DNA of 64,000 bases from Trematomus loennbergii (GCA_012861695.1 JAAOOA010000033.1:8848825-8912824), one strand, 5' to 3'. Counted from the first letter of the stretch, positions 1-44,900 are shown. Numbers and translations: made by a program. The notes: generated from the letters alone by a model not told the origin.

Positions 1-176
1 CTCGGAAACCTGCCGCCAGACATCCAGTCTCTCATCCGGCGGCGCAGCGTTGTTTTCCCGCAGCAGCAGAGACACCGCAGCGCAGCCTCCAGATTCACCT
101 GCTCCTCTTCCTCCCTCCGCCTCTGTCCAGACACTGCCGCAGCACCGAGGAGACGCACGGACAAGGACGATCAGCT
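1..176 (+). other. nsg2: nsg2 exon 1 (5' UTR), possibly with upstream promoter sequence
   Basis: GC- and CpG-richer than the DNA that follows, with no ATG-led frame that continues. It ends at a consensus donor (GTGAGT at 177). The true transcription start cannot be placed: the window may begin inside the exon or in the core promoter, and I see no TATA box. The exon boundary is inferred from the donor and from the acceptor before the start-codon exon. Confidence 0.6.
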
Positions 177-503
177 GTGAGTAATGCTTTTTTGGGGTGT
201 ACAGTTTTGTTGTGTTTTCGTGTTGGGGTAAGGAAAATGTGCTATAGGTGGTGGTTTCTTTCCCTTATGGGTCATGGTAAAATAGTCCGTTTTCATTGCA
301 AACAAAACATGCTCTTTATTGTGGTGTTTTGCTGCTCTCATCATTGATCGTATTTCGATTCCTCTCAACTCACTTGACAACATTAACTTATTCGTACTGT
401 GTAATTTAAGGTATTAGAGTCTTCTCCATCATATAGCCTGTTTCTGCCATTGACCTGAGAGGATGTGAGGTAAAACCATCCTTTCTCACCACCTCTTATT
501 CAG
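177..503 (+). other. nsg2 intron 1
   Basis: A short intron in the 5' UTR, from GTGAGT to the CAG at 501. No gene, repeat or other feature recognised. Confidence 0.6.
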
Positions 504-29763
<29,260 letters not shown>

Positions 29764-29785
29764 GTTAGCCGTCATTTGAGGGTGT

Positions 29786-30026
29786 TCATGCAGACATGAA
29801 GAAACACCGGAAGATGTAGACACAGAAACACACACACAAACATGTAGGTGACAAGTTAAAAATATAGAGACGTACACATCCAAACAGCTACATATATAGC
29901 AAATATATAGGGTGACAACATGCATGCAGACATTAAAAAACCATGAGCACATGCTAGGTCATATTCTGATTTACGATAGTCTCTTTGTTTCCCATTAAAC
30001 CTTTGCTATATTGGGATTATCATTGT

Positions 30027-30028
<2 letters not shown>
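29786..30028 (+). repeat. Duplicated block, copy 1 (within nsg2 3' UTR)
   Basis: 243 bases from TCATGCAGACATGAAG to ATCATTGTCC, present again at 39598-39840 in the same orientation. By eye I count one substitution and two single-base indels. Confidence 0.95.
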
Positions 30029-30112
<84 letters not shown>

Positions 30113-30136
30113 ACACCACACACACACACACACACA

Positions 30137-30197
<61 letters not shown>

Positions 30198-30219
30198 ACA
30201 CACACACACACACACACAC
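30028..30219. repeat. Interrupted (CA)n microsatellite in nsg2 3' UTR
   Basis: About 190 bases of CA with several CACCAC slips. It forms the right edge of the 243-bp block duplicated at 39598. Confidence 0.97.
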
Positions 30220-30718
30220 CTTGTTACCATGTTTTTAGTCCCTCTCTCTAACTTATTATTTATTGAATGTCTTGATATATTTATTTTCTACTGTAATGTA
30301 TGGATGATTTGTATGTGATTATCTTTGTACATAGGAACAAGTCAATATGGAATTTCACGCTCGCTGAGTCCTTTTTTTCTTTCGTTAAGTGTGTATACTG
30401 TAGTTATTGTATATTCATTCACAGCCCTTGTCCTTTCCTGCCTTTCTTATCCAAACTGCGTAACCTCAGGCACATTTGACAAACACATCACACACACAGA
30501 TAACTCCATATTCGAAATAAAAAATGTCAGTATGGTCTTGTATTTCTGTAACACATTTTTCAACATTTCCGCTGTATTGTCTAAGGTTTAACGGCAATTT
30601 CAACAACCGCAACACATTGTGTGTTGATTGAATAACATTTGTTTCCCCATCATGGCTGTTCGGTGGCTCTTATACAGTAACATTTCAATGTGCTGTGCTA
30701 TATCCTGAAATCTCTGTA

Positions 30719-30724
30719 AATAAA
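30719..30724 (+). promoter_or_regulatory. Proximal poly(A) signal of nsg2 (AATAAA)
   Basis: An AATAAA hexamer followed within 40 bases by a GT-rich stretch (GTTTTTGTGTGTATG). It would give a 3' UTR of about 1 kb. Confidence 0.5.
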
Positions 30725-31139
30725 ACTGAGCGCTCAGGCTAGTTTTTGTGTGTATGCCTTGTAGTAGCTTTTATTAGGAGGTTTTTCCTTTTGGTTTTTT
30801 ACAGACCTACAGTTGGTTTCTGCAAGTTACTTACATAGCCTATTGCTTCAGTCTTGTAGGTTCATTTAACAAAATGTTGCAGACGGGAAAATAAATACAG
30901 TGCATATCCCGGTCTCCTGCCACACTGCTATTACCGCTGTGTTTTTGTTCTGTTTATGGATGGGCTTTATCTGCGGCCAGGTTTTCTTCCTGTTCTGTTA
31001 TTTTTCATTTTGTAATGTTGGATCTGTTGTCAAGAGCGCTTTTACGAGATATTGTGATGTTGTTAGTTGATATGTAGCGATACCTGGTGTAATTTATCAG
31101 TGTGCATCCCTGTCCCCTCTTCTCTTGGTTTGAATTCAA

Positions 31140-31145
31140 AATAAA
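31140..31145 (+). promoter_or_regulatory. Distal poly(A) signal of nsg2 (AATAAA)
   Basis: An AATAAA hexamer followed by a strongly GT-rich element (GAGTGTGTCTGTCTGTCCC), which fits the cleavage-factor binding pattern. It would give a 3' UTR of about 1.4 kb. Confidence 0.55.
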
Positions 31146-31165
31146 ACAAGCTGTGACCTGTGCTG

Positions 31166-34100
31166 AGTGTGTCTGTCTGTCCCACTTACTGCTGTGTCTG
31201 CCTAGCACACACACAAAGGTTAATCCAGACCGGAGATAGTGCAGTGTGAATGACAGTGATGGTTTTTCCTACGGGTTGTATTATTCAGATTGTCATACTC
31301 CTACAAAAATCCAAACAACATTAGATATGTATTCTGCCCCCCGTGTACAGAAATGTTCAGGGCTGCAGACAGATTTGTCGGCTGTAATGATGAGCAGCTG
31401 TGATTGACAGCAAATAAGGTACCAGAAGAATACATGTATCTGCAATAGCTACTGGATATATTATCTGTCTACAGAGTCCTCTGTGAATGGCAGATAAGGC
31501 CTCAGTTTTCGTACGAGCAGCACTAACAACAGAGTCTTCAGTGAGTGACAAGAAGAGCTAGCTTTTCTAATTAGAGGCTTGTATTTTAATGAATCCGTCA
31601 GCTGTCTGTTTTTTATCACTGAGGACTAAATCGCCTGCCGACTAAACAAAACAGAAAACTCAACATGAAAGAAATATAGGGTTTGTCACTCAAAATATAA
31701 ACACATGTACATTTAATTTCACATTTAAATGTCTAGGAAGTGGCAATTTGTACAGTAAGCGCACACCCTCCTGCATGTTAAGCAGAATCCAACAGATAAA
31801 AGCAATATTCAAGTTTTGAGGGTTTCAAATATATGTAATTGATATCTCAAAGACAAAGAGGCAGCAATAGCATAAAGCTTTGTTTATTTTCTTCTATAAT
31901 CTTACTACTATTGCAGTTCTATTTAATAAACGGATCCTACTTTGGCAGGGGTTTGGAGGCCAACTATTTTTATTCTTTGAAATTGGGCCACTCCATTTGA
32001 TGGTCTTTGCTCATGAACATGTTTATCCCTAATGAGCCCATAATAGCTCCATAAAATAAGAAAGCCTCACTGTTAAGTCGTTCAGTTGCAATGCATACTG
32101 CAACTGCTCATAAAAGACAAGTTTCCTTATGCTTGCTGCTTTCTTTTCTCCCACATGGATACACAACGGAACTAACTCAGAGTCCACCCTTATTGGACAG
32201 ATGGTTGCATATGCTTACAAAATGCTAGCACAACGCTGACATGTTGTGAAAGGAAGGGTCAGGTGAACAGAAGCAGCTGGTGACTTCATATGGGCCAGAA
32301 AGGGTAGCTGTCAATCTTTGACAGGCCAACAAAGGGCAACAACAACAAGACGACTGACCGAACTGGGAATAAATCAGTGTATGTAAAGATAAAGGGAAAA
32401 ATGCAGTTGCTCATTTTAAAAAGACACCCTTAAAAGACAATAATAACGTGTATGTTTTTTAAAAGCTCACTGATTTTAGCAGAACTGCGTAAGTTAAGAT
32501 TAATTTCTGCGGAAGCATACAACCCTCAGCAGGCTTAATAGACCATTCATTTAAAAGACCTTATGGCCCTGATTACTTACGAGGGACAATTGGCAATCAG
32601 ATATGGGATGAACTGTGGATTAATCCTCTCTGGCTCTCTAATTATAATTGCAAATAGCTTGCAGTGGTATAATTCATGCTAAATTCTTGCCAGTGCAGAA
32701 TATTAGATATTGATGTGAAGAAGGACTGATTGTTGCAGACCTGTCATTGGTGGGATGTTTTCAAAGTGGAGAGGGATGTTGGAGAAGAACAGGGGAAAAG
32801 TAAAAGTAGAGGGGTAGAGAGAGAGAGAGAGACAAAAGGCTTTGTGTTGATTAACACGGAGGGAAATGATCCCTGACATGTGGAAATGAATAGCCATTTC
32901 CATGTCAATGTAGATGGGGGAAAACCAAGTGAACTTTTAAAAGAGGTAAAACATTTTTGAATGAATGAATGATTTGTGGAGAAAACACAGATAAGGATCT
33001 GAAGGGCTTGAAACTCTGATGATGATCTTAAAGTTGTGTTCCCTACACGATGGTAACAGCTGCTTCTCGGTTTGGACCATATTTCTTTTTGACTTCTATA
33101 TTCAGACTTGCTCTTTCCCAGGCATAATGCAACTACACTTTTGCTCACATTTTATCCTCCTCATTACACATCAACCTGTCTGTCTGTGTCTTTCTTTCAA
33201 CACACTCTCTATTTCAACCCACTTCAGCTGTCACCTCACCTCACTTTGCTCTCAGCTGGTGAAGATGGGCAGCAGTGTTGTAGTGTTTTGACTCAGTGGA
33301 GACAAGATTTACTATCAAGGCAAATATGTTAGTTATTGTCTTGGTATATATTTAAATAAACAGCAAAAAGTTTGCTCACATCTGAAACAACTGAAACAAC
33401 TGAAGTGAAAGATTTGTTGGGAGCTACAATGAAAAAAACAAAACTGGATCTGATTGGGATGAAATAAAACAATGTGTGAGTTTGTTCCAGTTATTTTCCA
33501 ACTTACAGTTTTTTCCCGTGCAACGGTATTAATGCTTGCCTGTTTGCCAATTTGTCCAGCAATTCCAAGAGGCCTGGTGTTGTGCTCACTAGCTGTGAAC
33601 AAAACATAGTAGCATCATAAACCTATGATAGTAGTGTGGTTTAATCCTTCAATCATTTATTTATCTATATAAAAAAACAATCTGATCTGCAAAACATTTG
33701 TTGTTTTTAAATGTGCTCTACGGATGTTTAATCAAATTAAACCAAAATGTAATTACTAAAGGAAAAGTGTGGCCGTGTGTTTCCCCATCTTCCATCGAGT
33801 CTCTCTATTTGTATACATCCACAAAATACACACATACAGCCATCTGTGTGATATGTGCACTACACCTCCATCTCTCCCCTGCTGTCAGAGAAGGCTGCTC
33901 CTCAGCAGTCGGCCCTGGGAGGTGTGGAGGAGAAAAAAACAGAAAGAAGAGAGAAGGAGAGAAATGACATTGGATAGGAACAGAGCCGCAGGGAATAAGA
34001 AGTCATACAGGAAGAGAAGAGTCATGAAGCCATCAGGAGTTTCATCAAAGCTGCACTAGACAGACATGCATACTGACAGATGCAGACACTTTTGTATTTA

Positions 34101-36546
34101 GTTTGATTTGTCCCTTATGGGTTTAGTTGTTCCTGTCAATGTATGATAACATTTGATATGAGCTGTAAGGACAAATGCATTTTGTTTCACTGATAGGGCT
34201 CTTAAAGATACTCTTTTCATGGCGGCTACATTCTGGAAATGATAGGTGTGTTAACATTAAAGTGAATAAGTAGATTTTAAGCTATAAATGGGGAGAAAAA
34301 AACAAACATGAAATATTGTCTTTCAGTTTTTTCCCTCAACTAGTAAGATGTGTCTTTATTATATAACTATAAAACATAAAAACAAAAACAATTTTGAAGT
34401 ACTTTCCGTTAAGAGAAAATCTATCATCTTCCATCAAGAAGACAGATTTACTGTAGGCTCTATGGATTTCATACACTTTAAAACACAAAATGTTGTTTTC
34501 AGAGAACCTTTGCAGCATCATCATCCTGTAACAACACCTAATACTTTAATGACAAATATAGATTGTTTGTCACGACCCTCGAAAATAACCTACATCCCAA
34601 CATTTTCTGATCTGCCACTTTCATGGGATAATAAGGATTCAAAACATGGCCTGTGTGACGCATTGGTATAACATGTGATTATGGTCAAGTGAACTGTTAG
34701 GAGACAGGATGTGAACTACAGGCTTAATCAAAGTCAGGCACTTTATTTGCTCCAGCACTTGCTTCCTAGGACGCTTTGCAGCTAAATAACTTCATGTTAC
34801 CACCACTATAGTCACTGAGAGCACTAAATGCCATGATCACAAGAAAAGGAAGGATAATTATAGGTTGTGTTTAACATATAAACAGCTAGTTGTTAGCGTG
34901 TAACTGCTGACTTTATCCATGTGGAGGAGATTTTCTTTTTTATCTCATATTTGTTGTGGATGTAGTCGCTATGACCTCCTCCAAAATGTGGACACTCAAA
35001 TTTGAGAACTGTATGGTAGGCTGTCTTAATCAATTAGGATTTTTACTACATTTACTATAGGGAAAAGTACAGAAGTGTGGTCTTTCATAGTGCTGTGCCC
35101 AATATAAAACCTTAAGTTCAATCATCAGTGTGTCTGCGTTTCAATTGGGTTTTATTCTAATGTGCTGAATGTAAAGATATCGGATCCACGACAAAGACAA
35201 CCACCGTCTACTAAGAAACATTACCATACAACAGAATTAAGTAAATAATAATTTAGTAACCGTTAAAAAGACATGAAACATCACCATCAGGCATGCTGAG
35301 TGTTGCTTCACCACGACTCTTTACCCCACAGTCTACTAGTGTGCTGAGGTTAGTGAACCAGCCACAATATAGAGTACTTAAAAAGAGCAGAACATCTTAA
35401 ATACATTTGCATTAAATATGTAGGGTTCATCTACATTAACATAACAGGTGATGTGCTAGTGTCTGTAAATAATGAGTGTTTACATACTTTGAAATGAGTA
35501 CTCATCATTTTCCAAATGGATGGATACGGTATTTCCAGCATTGCATTTTAATCTGCTATAATTAAAGTGTACTTTGTTTTAATGAATCAGCATAAATATG
35601 TTTAAATGTTAATGTGTCCGAGTGAGTGTGTATTCTGCTTTTTTTGGCCTAGTTTCCACCATCCATTTAGGGGGATGTCTGTGAAGTTCACAAACTTGCT
35701 TTTACTGGGGCAATCCTGCTGAGTTTTGTACATTTAATATTAAAAATACTGAACACAGATCAATTATTTAGAAAGATGTCTGGGTCATGTCCTGCCTCTC
35801 TCTCAGGAAACAGCTTCAGAGCATAATCATTGGGATGCCTGCAGTATTTGTCATTGTAATAAACAGGAAAAGTGCCTCAACATAGTGCTAGGTTTTTATT
35901 ATTTATATAATTTTTTTAAAGCAAACTTCACAGGTCATAGGTCTGCAAATAAATGTGTCATGCCTACTATCTTTCTCTTAACTACCCTAATCTGCAGGAA
36001 CACACAGCGACACACTCAATAACTGAAAGCAGACATTGGAATATGCTCCTTAGCAGATAAACATATGCACACACAGATGTGTAGACCTTCATGCTTGATC
36101 TCTTGTGTACACACACTTATACACACACACACACACAATATATATATAAAGGGAACCACACATTGAACTTTGTGTAGTCTGTGGATATTATTGCGACACA
36201 GCACTCTCTGTGAAACTGGGGCAATGGGATAATCCGTGGTCAGATGTCAGTCATATTTAGGAATGGGTGCCAAGACTCTGTGTGCTGCAGGCAGCAAACT
36301 GTGCTCTGTGAGAGCGGGGATTACTAAGAGAAGGCGTTAAATACCAGCCTGGCTGCATTTCATGTGCACTTGCTGGCTACAAGTGTGTTCATTGTATGAC
36401 TCATGTTTTTTTCTGAAGAGGCTGGACCTGCCAACATGAGCACTGTTTAATTGTAGTCATGACATGGTGACACCCAAGCACTTTGCTCCAGTGATTGGAA
36501 CACAACACTCCTCCATCAACAATAGTCTTAATAATTGTGTTAAATG
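31166..36546. other. Intergenic DNA downstream of nsg2
   Basis: AT-rich DNA with a short (GA)n run at 32817. I see no gene, RNA gene or clear transposon. Confidence 0.6.
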
Positions 36547-36554
36547 GTTTACAT

Positions 36555-37058
36555 CAGTGGTTCTCAACTGGTCAGGCCTCGGGACCCACTTTTTACTTGG
36601 TCAATACATCGCGACCCAACATTTTGAAGCACTCAAATCTATTCAAAAATATCGTGCTGTAATATATACGCTTTTGAGCATACAATATTAAAAGTGAAGT
36701 ACAGTGCATATATCCCTTCACAGAACTAAAGTATGCTTTAAAAAAGGTTTAATGAGATGATGGAATCAAAGCTGAACTATATAAAAAGGCACACATGCTG
36801 AAACCCAACCCCAGCAGGGGGGTCTGGGGGATTCTCCCCAGGAGATTTTTAGAAATACTAACATAAACTACGCATTCTGGTACACTCTGAGAAGAAAATC
36901 GGGCCTTCAAATAAAAGTTTGAGTTTTTCCCCAAAAAAAAAAAAAAAAAAAATTCAAATTTTTTTTTCAATTTTTTTCTTCACTCACACATCCGCGACCC
37001 ACTCGAAACGGGTCCGCGACCCACTTTTGGGTCGCGACCCACCAGTTGAGAAGCACTG
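36555..37058. mobile_element. Non-autonomous hAT transposon (504 bp) with 8-bp TSD
   Basis: The ends CAGTGGTTCTCAACTGG and the complement of CAGTGCTTCTCAACTGG form a 17-bp inverted repeat with one mismatch. They are flanked by a perfect 8-bp GTTTACAT duplication (36547-36554 and 37059-37066). The sub-terminal repeats GCGACCCACTTTT and GGTCGCGACCCACC are typical of this hAT type. A poly(A)/poly(T) run lies inside at 36931-36970. No transposase ORF. Confidence 0.92.
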
Positions 37059-37066
37059 GTTTACAT

Positions 37067-37983
37067 AGTTTAAACAAAACTAGAAGCAGTAATTATTCTA
37101 GGCTTCAGATATGGACTGTATTATACAGGAGACATTGTTAATGCAAGATTTGTTTTCAGCACACAGGACAGACTATGAGGAGATATTGGCTGTAAAAACA
37201 TTGGATTATAATCACTGACTGCACCTTAGATCATTCAGTTTAAGGATCACTCAACAACCATATCAAATCTAAATCATATGAAGAGCTCTCAAGAAAGCTG
37301 TTTTCTTGAGATTTTAATAACCCTGCATATTCAGGTGAAATAATGATGACTCGTGCTCGGGTCTTTGTTCTCATTAAAGGAAAGAGCGGTGTTCATTTTG
37401 AGTTAATATTCATTGATTTGTTCACCTATCCCCTGTCATCTATGGCCCTCTTTTCCCTCCACTTCCCTCTAATTAGCCTGTAATTGGTCCTTTACTCATC
37501 CGCATATATCGGTCTCATCACACGTCACCTTGAAATGAAACCTGATAGAAGTGAAAGAGACATACACAAATAGCCAAGTGTGATCTCTCTTCCCTACTGA
37601 TTTGCTGCTAAACTTGAATAAAAACATAAGCCATCAACTAATTTGAAAGAAATACATCTTCATACTTGGATTCTGCATTTGAAATAGGGACAACATTTTC
37701 CACTCAACCTTTCTCCTACAATTACAGAAACCAGAAGGTATTCAGTGGAAAGCAAATGCCAGGAGGAATTTGGAGAATAAAACATGTGGAGCAAAAGAGG
37801 GCAAAAGCAGGGGGGTGAGTCATACAAATACAAGAAGTACCCACAGAGGAAGCAAGATAATTACAGAGTAAGAAGCAATCTACTCAAAGCCAAAGAAAGC
37901 AGAAAGGAAAGGTCGATGAGATCACTTGTTGATGAGGAAAGCTTTTCTCCTTCAATGTTAATCTGTTTCCTGATATGTGTGTA

Positions 37984-38038
<55 letters not shown>

Positions 38039-39579
38039 GTGTGTGTGTGTGTGCATATACTCTATGTATGAAGGTATTTGAGTGTGCCTAAAAGAGTAAT
38101 CATAAAAAGCTACTGCTGTAACATTGTAACATTGAAAATAAAGGATAAAATCAACAATATTATATTTTAATAACGCGTTATCCTTTTACGATCCTTACCT
38201 ATAGGCAGATATACAATACTTAAATAACTCACTACCATATACTGTATTTATAAAAGTATGTTGTATGTCCTAAATAAACAGCAATTTACTTCATGTGTGT
38301 TGATAAAGCATTATGATATTTATGAGCGCTTATAACTATGATTTAAAAGAGTACTTAACAGATTATAATGCGTAGTAAATATGTTTATGATGAATTAAAG
38401 ACATGGGTGGCATAGAAAATGTTAATGTATTTTCATCCCAAAAAAAATCTAAAGTCATACATTATTTTCCAGTGTTTTTGCAAGGAGGGGAAAAGGGCAA
38501 ATAAATGGCATGTTAAAGTCATTTTTTGAGAGACACTGCGACTGCCTGAGGGGAAACCACAGAATCCTCCTGAAGTCGGCAGCAGCTATTTTCAAATATC
38601 CCACTGAGATTTGACAAAGGTGACTCCCACAGGTGCAGGATGGAATAAAATATGGAAAACCAAAGATAAAATAAAGTATATCAGAGCTCCCACTGCTGCC
38701 ACCTTCTCTGTCTGGATACTGTAGATGCACAGGAACACATTTGCATAAATACATTGTACATTTTGAGAATATAGGCAAAGTAAAGCTGGTATAGTACTGC
38801 CTTCAAGTAGACAAGTCATTTATGTATTTGATGTCAACATCATTGCACAAATACTTCTGCTATACATTCACAGTGTTTGTAAAACAGTGTTTGAAGACCA
38901 TCTGTATTGTTGCTAATGGTTAACACATTTCTGATCATAAAAAGACACTTGATGACCTCTTTCAGAATAAACAACGATTATTATTAACACACGCTGTGCA
39001 GACCAAAAAATGATGTCTTGAAATCACCAAAATAATGGTTCTCGATTCAGGGCAAAAATGAAGATGCTTTCATTGTGTAGCAAAAATAATAAAGCTATTT
39101 CATCAAAGACAAATTAACTGTGAAAAAAATATGAAAAAACTGTGGCGCTGGCTATCAATATGTTCAAAATAAAGACAGAAAACTTTGCATTCACCTAGCA
39201 ACTATATGGAGTGTGTTAGTGACTCCTTTCACTTGTAGCATTATTATTTCCCCTACATGAGGCCTCTACAGATGTAATAAACTAAACATAAGCCACTTAA
39301 AATGCCAGACTTTAACAATGTCTTTCTCATTGTGAAAACATTTCCTTCCAGATTGGAACTCCCATAAATAACACAACAGTTGATTACCGCATTTCTACGT
39401 TCACTGCACTTTAAACAGAGCTGACATTTCTGATAATGCTGTTGTTCGAGTGTCACTAAGTATATCAAATAATTTGTGACATTTAATCTTTTTCTGCCTC
39501 GAGGGGTTCTGCACTTTCTTTTTCTTGGTCCACTTGCTTAATCTGTTCAGAAAGCCTTATTTAACTCAGCTGAACAGGC
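37067..39579. other. Intergenic DNA
   Basis: AT-rich sequence with one (GT)n tract. No gene recognised. Confidence 0.6.
37989..38053. repeat. (GT)n microsatellite
   Basis: GT units with two GGTG slips near 38031-38040. Confidence 0.95.
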
Positions 39580-39597
39580 CCACACACACACACACAC

Positions 39598-41157
<1,560 letters not shown>

Positions 41158-41160
41158 TTA

Positions 41161-41948
41161 TGGCGCATTTCCACCATGGCGCGGAGCGCGGTTTAAGCGT
41201 GCCGTGTCGTGCCGTGCCCATTTTTGGTTGCGCTTCCACTAGGCCTAGTTACGGCCCGGCCCGGCCCGGCCGGGGCCACTTTTTCACCTCTTTTCTGGCC
41301 CGACAAAATTGTGGTTCTATCGGGGCCAACAAACAGGGCTGAGTCGGGCTGAGTATGCTAAACTAGAGAGAGAATCGCTGGCAAGGAGGCTACAACTACA
41401 ACAAGATGAACATATTTGACCGTGATTTAATTGTATACACGTTTCAAAATGATGCCGAAGTAACAACATACTGATACCGGTTAGTAAAAACCATGAATTA
41501 ATGCTTTGGCAAGTCTGCAGACAGACGGCAGGCGAAAAACCTTTTAAAATGCGTGTTTTCTAGATGGAGATTGGCTAAGCTAACTCAATATATGCTCCGA
41601 CCGTCCACACTCACAACAACGGCCTATACAGACATAAATAAAGCAGCGACTGTACTCGCCATGACACAGGCAGTCTGTGGTGTGTACTTGTTTAACTTTT
41701 GTCGAGTTTCTGAACATATATAAGGAGCTGTGAGCTCTGAGTGCTAACAGCTAACGGCTGTGTTGTTTTCTGGGGTTCTCATTGAAGATGACGTCACGGC
41801 TCCGCCTACACTGCGTTACTATAGTAACTACCCCAGTTCCTAAACTGTAATGGAAGCGCAGCATGAAGTGAGCCGGCCCTGTTAAGGCCCAACGCGGCCA
41901 AGCAGTACCGAGCGTGGCCGAGGCCGACCGTGTGGTGGAAATGCGCCA
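41161..41948. mobile_element. PIF/Harbinger-like non-autonomous element (788 bp)
   Basis: The ends TGGCGCATTTCCACCA and GGTGGAAATGCGCCA form a terminal inverted repeat of about 16 bp. They are flanked by the direct trinucleotide TTA (41158-41160 and 41949-41951), the 3-bp target duplication typical of PIF/Harbinger. The interior is GC-rich near both ends (GCCCGGCCC runs; GGCCGAGGCCGACC) and has no transposase ORF. Confidence 0.82.
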
Positions 41949-41951
41949 TTA

Positions 41952-44900
41952 GTGTCTTTCCACCTTTATATGCCCAACATTTACTCAGCATGTTGCATTC
42001 ACTGACTGCCAACATGCATCTTAAAAGTCATACACTGAGGGGTTTGTCCTGATTCAAAACACACACACGGACACACACAGTAGACTTTGGTGTCTGCATG
42101 ACATCCTGAGGCTGACAGAGCTGGCATCTGGATGGGTGCATCCAAGGAGAAACTGCTCAGCAAACAGACCTCCGCTGACATGTCTGATGCCGAGAGAGGG
42201 ATACTAGAGAAACCACCTTCCAGTCATCCTTCCTTTGCATTATTTATTCTGTCGATGTACTCTACTCTTGGAGTCAATTCACAGTGTTCATCCAACCATG
42301 CATGCATTAATGTGTCAAACAATCCGCCTTATACCACTCAAATAAAACCGTCTGGTAGCTCTCTTAGACACAGTAAATGAGTCTGCATAATTAAAGCTCC
42401 TTGTTATGATTGAGCCCATCTGCTGCAGACAAAAGCAATAATTACTCAGGACGAAATGACTCATCTGTTCGTCGTTCATTGCACCAGCCCTTTACTTCTT
42501 TCTTTTTTTTTAAATGTAATTTGATAGCACACAACACATATCTGCTGTTAATGGAATAATTAGCCTCATATGTGTGTAATATGTTACTTTATGACCTTCC
42601 CTTGACACATGAAACATGCTCAGTAAATGACCCATCTCCAGGGTTGTCAGCTTGTTGTTTGTACAGAGATAAATCCTGCTTCATGTTTATCAGTAAAAAT
42701 GTGTTTGCTACTAAACGGCTGTCACTGTTTGCCTGTTTGAATTATTTTCGAAATCCAGTTGTGCTTTCATGCAGGTATTAGTTCAACACTATTCTCCTAG
42801 GTCTTTGAAGCACAACATTCTAAACCTCAGGTGGCGATGGTGAAGAAGCACAAATATGTTAAACCTTAAAGTTTGACTGAAGTGAAAACACACAAGGGTG
42901 AGGTAAGAAACAAAGAGGAAGCATCGCGCATCTCCCTTACAAGTTCACACTAGCTTACCGCTGCAGCTTGACCCTGCTGTACCGCAGGTACGTAGAGGGA
43001 ATACACCTTTAAATGTGATCTATTGCATTATACTTTCAGTTCAAAGAAGTAAAGTACATTCGCCTAGAAACACAGAAGTCTCAGCGCTTGAGCTGAAGTG
43101 GTTAAATCAATTATTCAGTGCTGCATTGATCATTGTTCCCTGAACTCTTTAAGTGTGTTGCATCATCTGCCTCACGCCACATCTGAAGTGGGCTTTAGAC
43201 TCTTCAAATGTTGACTAATACTTTTGTGATATTCCCTCAAAGGAAACGGGAGTCGAAAGAGTGTCTTGTTTGTCGATGCGTGTCATCTTCGTTACTTGCA
43301 GATTATTTTATTCCTGTGAACTCCGGTGTGAACTTGAGATCACAGATGTTTTCGGGAGTGACAGTTAGCACCTCCAAGTTTAAGTGGAAGTTTTAACTGC
43401 AGAAACATGACGTCAAATTGAATAATAAAAAAAAACAGACTTCAATGAAAGTGAGGCTGCAGGACTGTAGGATTGAGGTCTGGGGTGTTTTGGTAAAGAC
43501 AGAGCTAAAAAGTAAATATCTCAATTTCCAAGCCAATCTGCAATCATAAACTCATCTGCAATCCCAATATTTGGATGATGACACTAAAAGTATGTGACTG
43601 ATACAAGTGACTGAGATAAGGTTCTCTGTCTATGTGATGGAGTGAGACTGTTGGTATAACACGTTGCTCTTTCTCTGTGATAACATTTAGTTGAGTCAGG
43701 AATCTAGTGTGGTTTGTTCACTCTTTGGAGAGGATTCACATACACTATTTGGCGTAAGAACAGTTGATGACCCCTCGAAGCAGCTGCTTTGGAAATGTTG
43801 TTGCCACAGCACCCCGCTGGACGGATGGAAGAATGAGGTACCTTACTGTCTTATATTATGTGTGGTAAAGAAATGCATTTCTTTTCAAATAAATAGAAAA
43901 GAGTAAGCAAAAATAATAGATACGATTGATGAACATTTCAGTTTATCTGCCTTGCTGAAAATGAACACGACATAATAAAGGGTTTTTAGTTTGCCTTGTC
44001 ATTATTGCAGATGTGTTTACTGTAAAATAATTCATAGTTTTGTGAAAATATCATTGTTTTTGTTAGCTAATTATTAAGGAAAGTCATATTTTGTACGAAT
44101 CATCCTACGTGTTTCTCAGCTAATTGATGTTCATAACAACTACACAGTTTAAACCTATGTTCATAACATGCAATTCTTATTTGAATAAAAAGTTGAAACA
44201 AGTTGTAAACTGCCCGTGTGTATGCCTTCATGCAAAAGCCCTTGGTGGTGTCAACGATGAATAGAATATGCACACTCCCTTGGAATATAAATTCAGTGAT
44301 TCATCAAGTCAAAAGGACAAATATTCCTCCTATGTATCATACTGTATAGGCGTACCTTTTCCCCATTTATTTGTCTTCTATCTAATACTCACCCATTGTG
44401 CCGTACCGATCCACACCCGCTGTGGCTGCAACTCTGCAGTCACTGTGCGCCTTTCAGGGTTTTAGTTAATCACTACGGAAATGAATGACAAATTCAGGCA
44501 CATTTCCAGACTATACATTAGAGTATGATTATTATGTCAGTCTGCGTTTGGGCACAGAGGAGCGAAGGAGAGCTTTTTATAATCCCCCTAATCTGTTTAC
44601 CGCTCTGTAAGAGTAACATTCAGAGAAGGAAATGTGGTATCAGAAGAATTCCCTCAAATCATCCTTGTGTTTAACACGACCACAGGCTCTTTTTAGAAAT
44701 GCTAATTGCTCTGCTGATAAACCTAATCTCCCTTGAACAACCAAATGAAATATCTGAAGAATTGCGTTTGAGGCCATGGATTGTGGTAGATGAACATAAA
44801 GTCTTTGTTAATTTGTCTATGAGACACATTTGACTGTAGTCTGGAAATGAAGATAATGTTTTCAGTGGTTTGAAGCAAATATCAAATGAGGTTAAGGTTA

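Larger units (their letters stand above)
29764..31165 (+). other. nsg2: nsg2 3' untranslated region
   Basis: Follows the stop codon and is bounded by the last strong polyadenylation signal. It contains a 243-bp block (29786-30028) found again at 39598-39840, and an interrupted (CA)n tract. TGTAAATA at 30716, a Pumilio-type motif, overlaps the first AATAAA. The 3' end is inferred, not observed. Confidence 0.6.
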
